From assembly GCA_903864275.1 (NCBI GenBank), contig CAIPFE010000056.1, positions 81,448-145,447 on the forward strand: a stretch of DNA of 64,000 nucleotides. The letters are read 5' to 3'. The DNA comes from an uncultured Mucilaginibacter sp. (lineage in GTDB: Bacteria > Bacteroidota > Bacteroidia > Sphingobacteriales > Sphingobacteriaceae). A program made the translations under genes and the position numbers. Position 1 is the stretch's first letter. Each line of letters starts with the position of its first letter. Under the pieces are notes generated by a model. That model was not told the DNA's origin. It worked only from the letters and a program-made list of their open reading frames with translations, and made no database searches. Positions 50,324 through 58,796 of the stretch are shown piece by piece.

Positions 50324-50887
50324 TCAATGTAGTACATCTTCGAACACAACCTCATCAGGGTCATGCGGCGTAAATTCAAGCGTTGAATATTCATTCGTCG
50401 GTAAAAGTATTATAGTGACATCTTTATCCAACTGAACTGATCCCCCCTTAACAAGAATTATCTTACATTTTTTATCTTTGGTCATCCAATCATTACCATT
50501 GGTTTTAGTACAGCGATTATTAATATCCGCTATAAATGAGGTTAAAAATTCATTAGCGCCAATTATCTTATAATCAACACACTGATTGTCATCAATTTTC
50601 CCCGTAGAATTATCAACTCCATAAATGTCATTAAATATATACATTGTATAAACGGGATATAAGCTCTTTGAAAGAGTAGTCAGTTTAATTTTAGTGTACA
50701 AGTAACATAAATAAACATCACCCCCATGTTTGCTAAAATCGCCCTGTGAAACCAACTTGAAATCACTATTATCTTTAAGCTTTTCTATTACTTCAGAACT
50801 GCTAAAGCCCAATAATGGTATTGCTGTTTGAGAATATGCGCTGCTGACCATCAATAGTAAAATCAGCGTTGACAATATTTTTTTCAT
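50324..50887 (-). CDS. Secreted protein of unknown function
   Basis: The 187-residue protein has a signal peptide (MKKILSTLILLLMVSSAYS) and a mixed alpha/beta body with three Cys (in YLCYLY, QCVDY and NRCTKT, plus KCKI). I recognise no family. It is AT-rich, like its neighbour at 49462, and lies on the same strand with a 49-bp gap. Confidence 0.6.
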   Translation of the reverse strand: MKKILSTLILLLMVSSAYSQTAIPLLGFSSSEVIEKLKDNSDFKLVSQGDFSKHGGDVYLCYLYTKIKLTTLSKSLYPVYTMYIFNDIYGVDNSTGKIDDNQCVDYKIIGANEFLTSFIADINNRCTKTNGNDWMTKDKKCKIILVKGGSVQLDKDVTIILLPTNEYSTLEFTPHDPDEVVFEDVLH

Positions 50888-50950
50888 TATGATTCTTTCT
50901 TGTAAATCTATGTTTTTTTAAGTGTTTAGATACCAAAACGTTATAAAATA

Positions 50951-51127
50951 CTATGTCAATATAAACCGTCGCAGCCCAATTAACTCACCGGGAGAAAATA
51001 AATTTTCTGAAGTTATCAATCCTTCATGAAGCAACTGTGGAGAGATCAGCTCATATTTAAGCATCGGGAAACGATGCCCGGCGGGCAAAGGGTGGATGTA
51101 TATAGGATCATAAGCTATTTTGAGCAT
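50951..51127 (-). pseudogene. Truncated second copy of the deacetylase 5' end
   Basis: Reading from ATG 51127, the first 49 codons match the intact deacetylase (MLKIAYDPIYIH, AGHRFPMLKYELI, QLLHEG and ENLFSPG are shared): about 42 of 49 residues are identical. Identity stops abruptly after SPGEL, and nine unrelated codons lead to a TAG at 50951. The catalytic domain is absent, so it cannot function. It marks a junction of a rearrangement or insertion. Confidence 0.85.
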
Positions 51128-51147
51128 GCATTTGCGTTAGAAAAATG

Positions 51148-51582
51148 TCAAAAGTTAATCATATGCATTTCATGCAATACTTTATAAACAAGTACCAAAG
51201 CCAAAACAAATCCCACAAGCAAATAGGTTGATCCAGGACCTGAATTTTCGAATTTAACGTACGCTGCCTTTTTACTGGGCCTTTTTACATCTAAGCCAGC
51301 TGAACTTATTGCAGAAACATTCCGTTTACTTTCTATAAGGTCGATATACTTTTTAATTCCTCCGAGCTCTTTAACTTCTGTTCCGGCCATTGTTATATCT
51401 ATTATTGAGCTATTCTCATCCAACGGGTATCTATAAACAATTAATTTATAGTGTTTAAGCGTTCGGATTGCATCAGCATCTATCGGATTGTGTTTATCAA
51501 GTTTAATTTGTGTTTTGTTCATTGGCTTAAACGCGTAATCTAAATAATCATCTATCCGCTTGTATACTTCTTCTTTTTCCAT
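51148..51582 (-). CDS. Membrane-anchored protein, winged-helix-like N-terminus
   Basis: The start is taken at ATG 51582 (MEKEEVYKRIDDYLDYAF); a TTG seven codons upstream is possible. The 144-residue protein has a helix-rich N-terminal part with DADAIRTLKHYKLIVYRYPL followed by a short hairpin, recalling a winged helix, and one C-terminal membrane helix (TYLLVGFVLALVLVYKVLH). AT-rich; belongs to the islet with the two genes above. Function unknown. Confidence 0.55.
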   Translation of the reverse strand: MEKEEVYKRIDDYLDYAFKPMNKTQIKLDKHNPIDADAIRTLKHYKLIVYRYPLDENSSIIDITMAGTEVKELGGIKKYIDLIESKRNVSAISSAGLDVKRPSKKAAYVKFENSGPGSTYLLVGFVLALVLVYKVLHEMHMINF

Positions 51583-51740
51583 AAAATAAGAGGTTTGTTT
51601 CAATATCTGCTGTATTCAAAAGTTTTTTTACGCATAGCGGATTTAAAGAATGCCATAACATCTAATTACATCCTATCACATAAGTATTGATTTTTAAAAA
51701 TACAAATAACTTTATTACGAAGCTATATAGGCGTCAACAA

Positions 51741-53024
51741 TCAACTTTTCCCCGCCGAAGCCGCCAATATCTGCCCGGCCTCAAAAACCTGCTTAAAGCT
51801 GTTATAAAGCGGCACAGGACTTAAACGTATCACATTTGGTTCGCGCCAGTCGGCAACTACGCCATTATTGGTCAAGAAATTGAAAGTTGCCTTCGCGTTT
51901 TGCTTGCAGACAACCGAGAGCTGGCAGCCCCGCTCCTGCTTGTTTTTTGGTGTGATGATAGTAAACAGTTCTTCGTTTTTGTTTTTATTGATCTCGTTGA
52001 TCAAAAACTCCAGGTAGCCGGTCAGCAATTCACTTTTGGTGCGTAAAGCCCCCAGGCCGCCCGCCTGCTCAAAAATATCGAGCGAAGCCCGGTGCAAAGC
52101 CAGCAACATAACTGGACTGGTGCTTACCTGCCACCCTGCCGCTCCTTTATCCGCTTCGAAGACAGGTGGCATTAAAAAGCGTTGGTCCTCGCGGTGCCCC
52201 CACCAGCCTTCAAAGCGGTGTAATTCTTTATTACCAAAATGTTTTTCATTTACAAAAACACCGCTGATGCCGCCGGGCCCCGAGTTCATATACTTGTAGG
52301 AACACCAGGTGGCAAAATCAACGTCCCAATCGTGCAGTTTAAGTATAACATTTCCGGCAGCATGCGCAAGGTCAAACCCGGCATAAACGCCCACTTTGTG
52401 AGCGGCTTTGGTTATGGCTTCCATATCAAAAAACTGGCCGGTATAGTAATTTATCCCGCTAAAAAGTACCAAAGCGAGTTCGTCATCATGCTCATTTATT
52501 GTTTTAACAATATCTTCGGTCCTTAAAGTAAACTCCCCTTCGCGCGGAAATACCTCAATTATGGCCTCTTTCGGATCATAGCCATGAAATCTTGCCTGGC
52601 TGGCTAAGGCGTATTGGTCAGATGGAAAGGCGCCGCCTTCCATTAATATTTTAAATCTTTTATTTGTTGGTTTATAGAAGCTTACCATCAGTAAATGAAG
52701 ATTTACTGTAAGTGAATTCATTACGGTAATTTCTTCATTTTTAGCGCCAAGAATACCGGCAAGGGTATAGGTCAGCTTTTTATGATACCCCAGCCAGGGA
52801 TCGTTCCCATTAAAAAAACCTTCAATGGCCAGCTCTTTCCAGTTGGTGGACTGATCGTTGATATGCTGCTGCGCTGTAACCGGCTGCAGGCCCAAAGAGT
52901 TGCCGCAAAGGTAAATGGCGTCTTTGCCGTTGTGCTTTGGGGTTAAAAATTGTGATTGGAAATCTTTTAGAGGATCTTGTTCATCAAGACCAGTTGCAAA
53001 TTCCAGGGTGTTTTGGTAGGTCAT
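51741..53024 (-). CDS. kynU: Kynureninase
   Basis: The 427-residue PLP enzyme cleaves kynurenine to anthranilate and alanine. The PLP lysine is in WCSYKYMNSGPGGISGVFV, and FDLAHAAGNVILKLHDWDVDFATWC is the family block just before it. No other kynurenine gene is present, so it may serve tryptophan breakdown or anthranilate recycling. It is last in a four-gene minus-strand unit; the gap to the preceding glycosylase gene is 26 nt. Confidence 0.93.
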   Translation of the reverse strand: MTYQNTLEFATGLDEQDPLKDFQSQFLTPKHNGKDAIYLCGNSLGLQPVTAQQHINDQSTNWKELAIEGFFNGNDPWLGYHKKLTYTLAGILGAKNEEITVMNSLTVNLHLLMVSFYKPTNKRFKILMEGGAFPSDQYALASQARFHGYDPKEAIIEVFPREGEFTLRTEDIVKTINEHDDELALVLFSGINYYTGQFFDMEAITKAAHKVGVYAGFDLAHAAGNVILKLHDWDVDFATWCSYKYMNSGPGGISGVFVNEKHFGNKELHRFEGWWGHREDQRFLMPPVFEADKGAAGWQVSTSPVMLLALHRASLDIFEQAGGLGALRTKSELLTGYLEFLINEINKNKNEELFTIITPKNKQERGCQLSVVCKQNAKATFNFLTNNGVVADWREPNVIRLSPVPLYNSFKQVFEAGQILAASAGKS

Positions 53025-53050
53025 TAGAGAGGCATTTGTGGCAAAATTAA

Positions 53051-53653
53051 TTATTTATTCGGTTTGCTTACATACGGATTTCTTTTGACATAAAACCTAT
53101 AGGGCAATAAAGCATCCTTGGCAGCATACGAAACCCCAACCCTCGGTACTGCAGCGATACTTTCATCAGGGAACACTAATCCCCTGTCTTCTATCCAGAT
53201 GGTATCGCTTTGTAAGCTAAACGCATTGATATTACGAGATATTCCCAATGCTTTTGCCACTGATCCCGGCCCCATGGTAATATTGGGTTTTACCGCCAGC
53301 ATGTTACGACGGGATAGCATTACATCCAGGCCTTCAGTTGGATTTATTGCCCTGATCAAAATAGCCTGCGGCCGCCCTTCAACAGAAGTAACGATGTTGA
53401 ACATCTCGTGTATGCCATAGCAAAGGTAAACATAGGCGATGCCGCCCCGTAGGTACATTGTTTTTGTGCGGGGAGTCTGCCGGTTCCCGTAAGCATGCGA
53501 AGCTTTATCAATAATGCCATTATATGCTTCTGTTTCAACAATATAGCCACCTGTAGTCAAACCATCAATATGGGTAAAAAGATATTTACCAAGCAGGTCT
53601 TTGCTTATAGCGATCACATCATCACGCAGGTAAAAAGCTTCCGTTAATTTCAT
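53051..53653 (-). CDS. 3-methyladenine DNA glycosylase (AAG/MPG family)
   Basis: The 200-residue protein excises alkylated purines and hypoxanthine from DNA. IVETEAYNGIIDKASHAYGNRQTPRTKTMYLRGGIAYVYLCYG is the MPG signature, with the base-flipping Tyr and the catalytic Glu. RPQAILIRAINP and ITMGPGSVAKALGI are also conserved. Its start overlaps the stop of the upstream alpha/beta hydrolase by 4 bp. Confidence 0.93.
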   Translation of the reverse strand: MKLTEAFYLRDDVIAISKDLLGKYLFTHIDGLTTGGYIVETEAYNGIIDKASHAYGNRQTPRTKTMYLRGGIAYVYLCYGIHEMFNIVTSVEGRPQAILIRAINPTEGLDVMLSRRNMLAVKPNITMGPGSVAKALGISRNINAFSLQSDTIWIEDRGLVFPDESIAAVPRVGVSYAAKDALLPYRFYVKRNPYVSKPNK

Positions 53654-54297
53654 TTCTTTAAAATCCGCTTTAATATTTTGTTGATCTCTTTGGCCCGTTC
53701 AAATATCATAATGTGTGTGCCGCCTTTTACAATTATAGCACCTTTTATTTTTTTGTAATTAAACACGAGGTCCTTGTCGCCGGTAATTTGTATAACATTG
53801 GGCGGGATAATTTTATTATCCCACTTCAAAACAGCGTCCATGGCCCATTTTAAAAATCCGGGCGATGAAGTTTTCAGCATGTCCCTGAACAGCCAGTTAT
53901 CTGTCTCGTTCATTTGACCGAAAAACGGCTTAATCAAAAACTCCATGAAATTAAATACTTTTCCGGGTATGGGTTTGTAGAAAGGAACAGCCCGCAGCAG
54001 GCTAAAATACCGGGGCGCCTCGTCAGTAGTTTTGATGCTTGAAATTAAAATGACCTTTTCCATCGGGATTATTTTAGCAATTTCAATGGCGATCATCCCC
54101 CCTAACGAATTACCAATTATTATGGATTTTGGTATGATATGATATTGATAAATAAGCTTTTGTGCATAAGTTGCTAAAGTATCAGTTTTGTTTGGTTCTA
54201 TCCAATCTACGCAAATAACTTCATAATCGTTCAGGTCGATATTATTATAAACCCGGGTATCAGCCCCCAGGCCCGGGATCAAAAATATCCTGCTCAT
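53650..54297 (-). CDS. Alpha/beta hydrolase
   Basis: The 215-residue alpha/beta-hydrolase-fold protein has nucleophile elbow GNSLGG (Ser in IIIGNSLGGMIAIEIAK). The catalytic Asp and His are likely in DKDLVFNYK and GGTHIMIF near the end. The protein has no signal peptide. The substrate is not known. Its first and last codons overlap those of the neighbouring genes by 4 bp each (ATGA), showing tight coupling. Confidence 0.85.
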   Translation of the reverse strand: MSRIFLIPGLGADTRVYNNIDLNDYEVICVDWIEPNKTDTLATYAQKLIYQYHIIPKSIIIGNSLGGMIAIEIAKIIPMEKVILISSIKTTDEAPRYFSLLRAVPFYKPIPGKVFNFMEFLIKPFFGQMNETDNWLFRDMLKTSSPGFLKWAMDAVLKWDNKIIPPNVIQITGDKDLVFNYKKIKGAIIVKGGTHIMIFERAKEINKILKRILKK

Positions 54298-54773
54298 TTA
54301 AAGTTTACCAGGTTTACGATTTGCTCCAGGTATTTGGCATCGGTTTCATCAAACTGATCCAATGCTTCGCTATCTACATCCAAAACAGCCACTACCCTAT
54401 GGTCAGCAAACACCGGGATCACAATTTCAGATCTCGATAAAGAACTGCAGGCGATATGGCCGGGGAACGCATCCACATCCGGAACAATCAATGTTTTCTG
54501 CTGCTGCCAGGCAGTACCGCAGACACCTTTGCCCAATGCAATGCGCGTACAGGCTACAGGCCCCTGGAACGGGCCGAGCACCAGTTCATTACCCTTTACC
54601 AGGTAAAAACCCACCCAGAACCATTTAAACTGCTCCTTAAGGGCCGCGCAAATATTGCCGAGATTGGCAACCAGCTCGGGTTCACCATACAACAGCGCTT
54701 CGATCTGCGGTATGAGTGATTGATATTGCTCTCCTTTATCGGTTGATGTTGTTATACTTAAATCCTCTGCCAT
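54294..54773 (-). CDS. msrC: Free methionine-(R)-sulfoxide reductase (GAF-type)
   Basis: ATG 54773 (MAEDLSITTSTDKGEQY) is preferred to the longer frame opening upstream, because homologues start there and a TACTTTTG element (54785-54778) lies only 4 nt ahead, which would give a nearly leaderless mRNA. The 159-residue GAF protein has three Cys at 75, 85 and 109 (VACTRI, GVCGTAW, IACSS), with the spacing of E. coli fRMsr. It reduces free Met-R-sulfoxide. First gene of the four-gene unit with kynU. Confidence 0.9.
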   Translation of the reverse strand: MAEDLSITTSTDKGEQYQSLIPQIEALLYGEPELVANLGNICAALKEQFKWFWVGFYLVKGNELVLGPFQGPVACTRIALGKGVCGTAWQQQKTLIVPDVDAFPGHIACSSLSRSEIVIPVFADHRVVAVLDVDSEALDQFDETDAKYLEQIVNLVNFK

Positions 54774-54857
54774 GTCGCAAAAGTAACGATGCTGTTTTGA
54801 AAGTAAATAAGGCAAATCTCATTTTTAATCTTTTATTTAGTATCCTTAACAGATGCC

Positions 54858-55106
54858 ATGAGAATCATCGCCGAATTACCCCACCCCGACTTTAAAATAT
54901 CTATCCTGAATATGAACAATAAATTTATTGTGAAGATAGAGCAGGGGAACCTGGAGCAAACCTATAAAATTGCCGACGCCGACGTGGTTGATGGTGTAAA
55001 CGGCGTATTTGAATTGCTTGACGAAGAATTTTTAAAAACTGTTTCAACTCGTTTCCACGGGATGAGAAAGGATTTTAAAGAATCATACGCCAGATATAAT
55101 TATTAG
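54858..55106 (+). CDS. Small conserved-looking protein
   Basis: The 82-residue protein has no signal peptide or membrane segment. It has a beta hairpin (RIIAELPHPDFKISILNMNNKFIVKIEQG) followed by a helical half with the acidic DADVVDGVNGVFELLDEEFL. This shape recurs in Bacteroidota genomes, but no function is known to me. The 230-bp gap downstream (55107-55336) is AT-rich and shows nothing else. Confidence 0.6.
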   Translation: MRIIAELPHPDFKISILNMNNKFIVKIEQGNLEQTYKIADADVVDGVNGVFELLDEEFLKTVSTRFHGMRKDFKESYARYNY

Positions 55107-55336
55107 CTTTGTTAAGATTCATAAAAGGCTGACCAATAGCACCTTATTTCATATAAATTGAGTGTTCAAAATTTTATTTGGAGTTTTGCTATATTTATTC
55201 GCTACTCTTTATAAACATCCTCAATCATTTTGCCTCTGATTACAGTTTAAATAATTGATTTACAGTTATTTATTAGCGTTAAAAAATCGCTGCCAAATAA
55301 TATTCTGTTGCTATAAAGTGCCAAATAAATGGGAAG

Positions 55337-56065
55337 TCAGGCCGGAATCAGGTCACAATACCAAAAACCGGAGAATTTTTTAGTGGTGTCGGAAACGCAG
55401 GAATCATTGGTATTTTGCGGGGCTTTATATTCCTTAAAAACCTTCTCCCCTGTTTTGTATTTGATCTCTTTTGAAAAGATGGGGCCTTTAAAAGCGAAGG
55501 TATGGAACTCGCCATTCTCACCACAAACATCAACATCATCCGGTAACGACATGATCAGTTCAGGGGTGATCTCCTTCCCTACTATCCGCTCCAAACGTTC
55601 CTGTGTACAAGCGATCACCGTACCAAAGCCCAAATCCAAAAATTCATTGATCAGTTCATAGCTATCGCGTTTCCACAAAGGATAAATGCCGGTCATACCG
55701 ACTTCAGCAAGGCGTTCATCGCGGTACTTTTTCAGGTCTTCTAAAAATATATCGCCAAAAATGGAATGGGTGATTCCTTCCTCCCTAAAATGCGTCAAAT
55801 GTTTGCGCATAATAGTGTCGTAGGCTTCCATCCCCGGCATTTCAGGCAGTCGGATCTGGTATAAGGGTAATCCAATGCTCTCGGCCTGTCTAATCAGCAA
55901 CTCGGTGCGTACGCCGTGCATTGAGATCCTGTCCACAGCATCGTTAATGGTAGTGACGAGGTATTTTATATCCAGATCGGAATTTTGAAGGCAATGATAT
56001 AGCGCGAGGGAGCTATCCTTGCCGCCGCTCCAGTTGAATATGCATTTTTTTTTGTTGGATTTCAC
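55337..56065 (-). CDS. DUF71/COG2102 ATP-pyrophosphatase (Dph6-like)
   Basis: The 242-residue PP-loop protein has ATP motif NWSGGKDSS (about 10-18). The family includes eukaryotic/archaeal diphthine-ammonia ligase; bacteria lack diphthamide, and comparative genomics has proposed that bacterial DUF71 proteins act in vitamin B12 salvage. This copy is downstream of a btuB-type block on the same strand, which agrees with that view. DVCGENGEFHTFAFKGPIFS near the C-terminus is the other family motif. A terminator and a repeat lie between it and the btu genes, so it may be separately transcribed. Confidence 0.8.
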   Translation of the reverse strand: MKSNKKKCIFNWSGGKDSSLALYHCLQNSDLDIKYLVTTINDAVDRISMHGVRTELLIRQAESIGLPLYQIRLPEMPGMEAYDTIMRKHLTHFREEGITHSIFGDIFLEDLKKYRDERLAEVGMTGIYPLWKRDSYELINEFLDLGFGTVIACTQERLERIVGKEITPELIMSLPDDVDVCGENGEFHTFAFKGPIFSKEIKYKTGEKVFKEYKAPQNTNDSCVSDTTKKFSGFWYCDLIPA

Positions 56066-56210
56066 CGATTATTGATTTGGATTACACCGATTATTATTTG
56101 ATTTCACCGATTTTGGATCACAGATTTTAGCAGATTGCTCTGATTACGCAGATGTTATGTAAGGCGCAATTATGTGAATCAGCGAAATCAGTCTTTAATC
56201 TGTGATCAGA
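56066..56210. repeat. Word-repeat hairpin (accgattattgatttggatt words)
   Basis: The left arm 56066-56115 repeats caccgattatt/gatttcaccgatt units, continuing as ggatcacagattttagcaga. The right arm (about 56176-56209, gaatcagcgaaatcagtctt and on) complements it and contains the stop and last four codons of the sirtuin gene. Words match 63037-63082. Confidence 0.85.
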
Positions 56211-56884
56211 AGCTGACTAACCAATGCCGGCACGCCCACCGTTGCTTTCTCCTGTATCTTAATAAAAGAACTATTTTGATTTAATTCCGGGATTTTAGGA
56301 TCGACAATATATTTGGGTACCCCGCGCGGTACGTAATTAACCAAACCGGCAGCGGGGTAAACAGCCAGCGATGATCCTACCAAAATAAACAGATCAGCCT
56401 GCGTACAGATTTGCGCGGCTGTTTCAATCATTGGTACTTCTTCGCCAAACCAAACCACATGGGCGCGTAATGGCGAGCCTAATTCACAAACTTCATCCAT
56501 TTTTATTTCCCAGCCGTTTATCGGGTAGGTAAGCTTTGGGTTTTTACTGGATTGCGAACGGGTGATTATGCCATGCAGGTGTACCACTTTGCTTGAGCCT
56601 CCCCTTTCGTGCAGGTCATCGATATTTTGGGTAATGATGGTTACATCATATTTTTCCTCCAGCTTGGCCAGGGCGTAATGGGCGGCATTGGGCTGGGCAG
56701 CCAATACATTTTTGCGGCGCTCGTTATAAAAATCCTGTACTAATTTTGGATTTCTCCGCCAGGCTTCGGGCGTTGCTACATCTTCAATATTATAACCTTC
56801 CCACAAGCCATCGCTATCCCTGAAGGTTTTGAGGCCGCTTTCGGCGCTGATGCCGGCGCCGGTTAATACAGCGATCTTTTTCAT
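56195..56884 (-). CDS. NAD-dependent protein deacylase (SIR2), zinc-knuckle-less
   Basis: The 229-residue sirtuin has GAGISAESGLKTFRDSDGLW (about 9-28), ITQNIDDLHERGG and the catalytic His104 in VHLHG. Tyr53 and Arg56 (DFYNERR) match the pair that gives SIRT5-type enzymes preference for succinyl/malonyl lysine. The usual four zinc cysteines between the HLHG and the FGE motif are missing; only one Cys (VCELG) is there. The C-terminal residues LITD and stop are encoded by the adjacent repeat. Confidence 0.9.
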   Translation of the reverse strand: MKKIAVLTGAGISAESGLKTFRDSDGLWEGYNIEDVATPEAWRRNPKLVQDFYNERRKNVLAAQPNAAHYALAKLEEKYDVTIITQNIDDLHERGGSSKVVHLHGIITRSQSSKNPKLTYPINGWEIKMDEVCELGSPLRAHVVWFGEEVPMIETAAQICTQADLFILVGSSLAVYPAAGLVNYVPRGVPKYIVDPKIPELNQNSSFIKIQEKATVGVPALVSQLLITD

Positions 56885-56921
56885 CGGATATATCTTTTTT
56901 TTTCACAAAATATCACCTCAT

Positions 56922-56951
56922 AAAAAAAGCGACCCGTTATGCCAGGCCGCT
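56922..56951 (-). terminator. Rho-independent terminator after DUF6580
   Basis: On the minus strand the stem agcggcc / ggtcgct (with a G-U pair) is followed by seven Ts; 22 nt after the DUF6580 stop. It separates the btu block from the sirtuin. Confidence 0.7.
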
Positions 56952-56972
56952 TTCCTTATGAATATTTTTAAA

Positions 56973-57548
56973 TTATACGGCCAGCTCTTTTTTGCCCCGC
57001 AAAATGCTGTATTTGCTTTTAGCTAATTCAAAACCGCCAAAGAGTATCGCGCAAAAAACAATATCGCCCAAAACCATATTGCGTTCAAACGGAATGGCTG
57101 CAACCAATGATCTACCATAGCCAGCTAACGTATGCGGATATAAGGTTCCATATAAAAATGGCATATCGATAATCAACCAGTGTATGCATATGGATGCCAA
57201 AGATGCAATAGCCACATTGGCAATATTTGCTTTTTTGATCAGGCTGCCGATAAATACCATAATGCCAAAAGTTAAATAAACCCAGAACGAGCCACCATAC
57301 CACAATATCCATTTGGAAGTGTACAAATAATTTATCAAAACATCACTTGCGAACAAAGTTATTAGTACAACAAGATATGCTTTCCATTTATCGGTAAAAT
57401 AAGCGCCGCCAAAAAGTGCAATTGCCCCTACCGGGGTAAAATTGCTTAATATGTACGGGAACTTATAGCTCAGCAATCGCATGGCCGCCGCCGCGACGAT
57501 CATTAATATAAGCACTACTGTGCGGGTATTGATCTTTTGTAATGACAT
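56973..57548 (-). CDS. DUF6580 membrane protein, candidate B12 uptake component
   Basis: The 191-residue protein has about six helices. SNFTPVGAIALFGGAYFTDKWKAYLVVL is the family signature, and the overall shape resembles ECF S-components, the substrate-binding subunits of vitamin transporters. It lies directly behind btuB and a BtuG-like lipoprotein, all presumably under the cobalamin riboswitch, so inner-membrane B12 handling is a reasonable guess. No BtuCDF permease is nearby. Function not proved. Confidence 0.65.
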   Translation of the reverse strand: MSLQKINTRTVVLILMIVAAAAMRLLSYKFPYILSNFTPVGAIALFGGAYFTDKWKAYLVVLITLFASDVLINYLYTSKWILWYGGSFWVYLTFGIMVFIGSLIKKANIANVAIASLASICIHWLIIDMPFLYGTLYPHTLAGYGRSLVAAIPFERNMVLGDIVFCAILFGGFELAKSKYSILRGKKELAV

Positions 57549-57611
57549 AATTAAAATTATCTGGTAAAATTACGGATTATCCGTCTAAAATAAAACAATA
57601 TTGAATTTGCT

Positions 57612-58697
57612 TCATTTGAGCAATACTATCCTTTCGGGATTAATACCGGTAACAAATGAATATTCCAGTTTGCCCGTGTTATCAAAAGCATAAAGCATTC
57701 CGTTTGATACACGGTCTTTAACATCGGTGATAAAAATTTCTCCTGTTACACTGTTACCCGCAATCGCGCTCGGACTGGTAAGCAAAGTACCGTCTGTAAT
57801 AAAATTATCCCGTACAGCAGTTTGTGTTTTTGCATTGTACACCGCGATTTTATTGTCTATCGTTGGGTAGTAAACGAAATCGCCCTGCGCGAAAATTTGA
57901 CTTTTATTTGACTTAGCACCCAAATTTGATTTTATAGTATCTGCTGTGTAATTGATCACGCTGATAAAACTTGCTAAATTATCATCGTAGGGGTCTGCCA
58001 GCGAATCCAGCAGCCCCTTGAAATATAAATTTCCATAATTGTCGGCCGTGGCTGAAAAGACATGTCCCGGAAGTGGTAATTTTTTTATCAGGGCCAGGTT
58101 AGGTAAATTAATAACAACAAGGCTGTCATAGCCGCCATAGCTAGACTCTTCAACGACTTGGTATAATTTGTTATTTACTACAAATGTTGAACTTTCCGAT
58201 CCTCGAGGAAAATATCCATAAGGAATATGATTATTTTCGTTTATAGACAAAGCTGTTGAGTCAATTATATAAGTGTTGAAAAAAAGGTTATTTTTATAAA
58301 AAGCTACGCGGCCTACGCCTCCCCATGAAATACTGACATCCTTCGCGATCAATTGGCCGGTTTGGGCGCTTACCACATAAAGATCTGTATCGGTAGTGCA
58401 GTACAATTTTGAACCATAAATTTCCATATCAACGCCGCGCATTGCCATAGAGGAGTTATTTACACTGTCGTACAGATCGGGGTAAAGCTTTTTCGAATTA
58501 AACTCATAAAAGGTTAATGAAGCTGAAGTTTTGCTACCTCCATGGTTTAAAACATATAAGCCTGCAGTAAGCTTAACGGACAGGCCAGTACCGGCAGTTG
58601 CTATATGCGCCCGGGCCAATTTTTCTTTATTGCAGGATTGAAACACAATCAATAATGATAGTACAATAAGCAGATAATTAAATTTAATTTGTTTCAT
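57612..58697 (-). CDS. BtuG-like lipoprotein, beta-propeller
   Basis: The 361-residue protein has a lipoprotein signal (LLIVLSLLIVFQSCNKEK, lipidated Cys in the FQSC lipobox) and a body of YncE/DUF5074-like beta-propeller blades (for example YDSLVVINLPNLALIKKLPL, NKIAVYNAKTQTAVRDNFIT). In gut Bacteroides the surface lipoprotein BtuG, also a propeller, sits with BtuB and captures B12 with very high affinity. The same gene order is seen here, so a BtuG-like role is inferred. Identity to BtuG was not measured. Confidence 0.65.
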   Translation of the reverse strand: MKQIKFNYLLIVLSLLIVFQSCNKEKLARAHIATAGTGLSVKLTAGLYVLNHGGSKTSASLTFYEFNSKKLYPDLYDSVNNSSMAMRGVDMEIYGSKLYCTTDTDLYVVSAQTGQLIAKDVSISWGGVGRVAFYKNNLFFNTYIIDSTALSINENNHIPYGYFPRGSESSTFVVNNKLYQVVEESSYGGYDSLVVINLPNLALIKKLPLPGHVFSATADNYGNLYFKGLLDSLADPYDDNLASFISVINYTADTIKSNLGAKSNKSQIFAQGDFVYYPTIDNKIAVYNAKTQTAVRDNFITDGTLLTSPSAIAGNSVTGEIFITDVKDRVSNGMLYAFDNTGKLEYSFVTGINPERIVLLK

Positions 58698-58796
58698 GGC
58701 AATTCAGTTAAGGTTCAAGTAGATAGTTTGGATAAAAGATTAGGGCCTTTAAATCAACCAAGTAAAGCTAATGATTTATCTATTCAAATAAAACTT

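Noticed and set aside
55107..55336. Search for tRNA or small RNA in the gap after the 82-residue protein
   Set aside because: AT-rich sequence only; no cloverleaf or terminator found.
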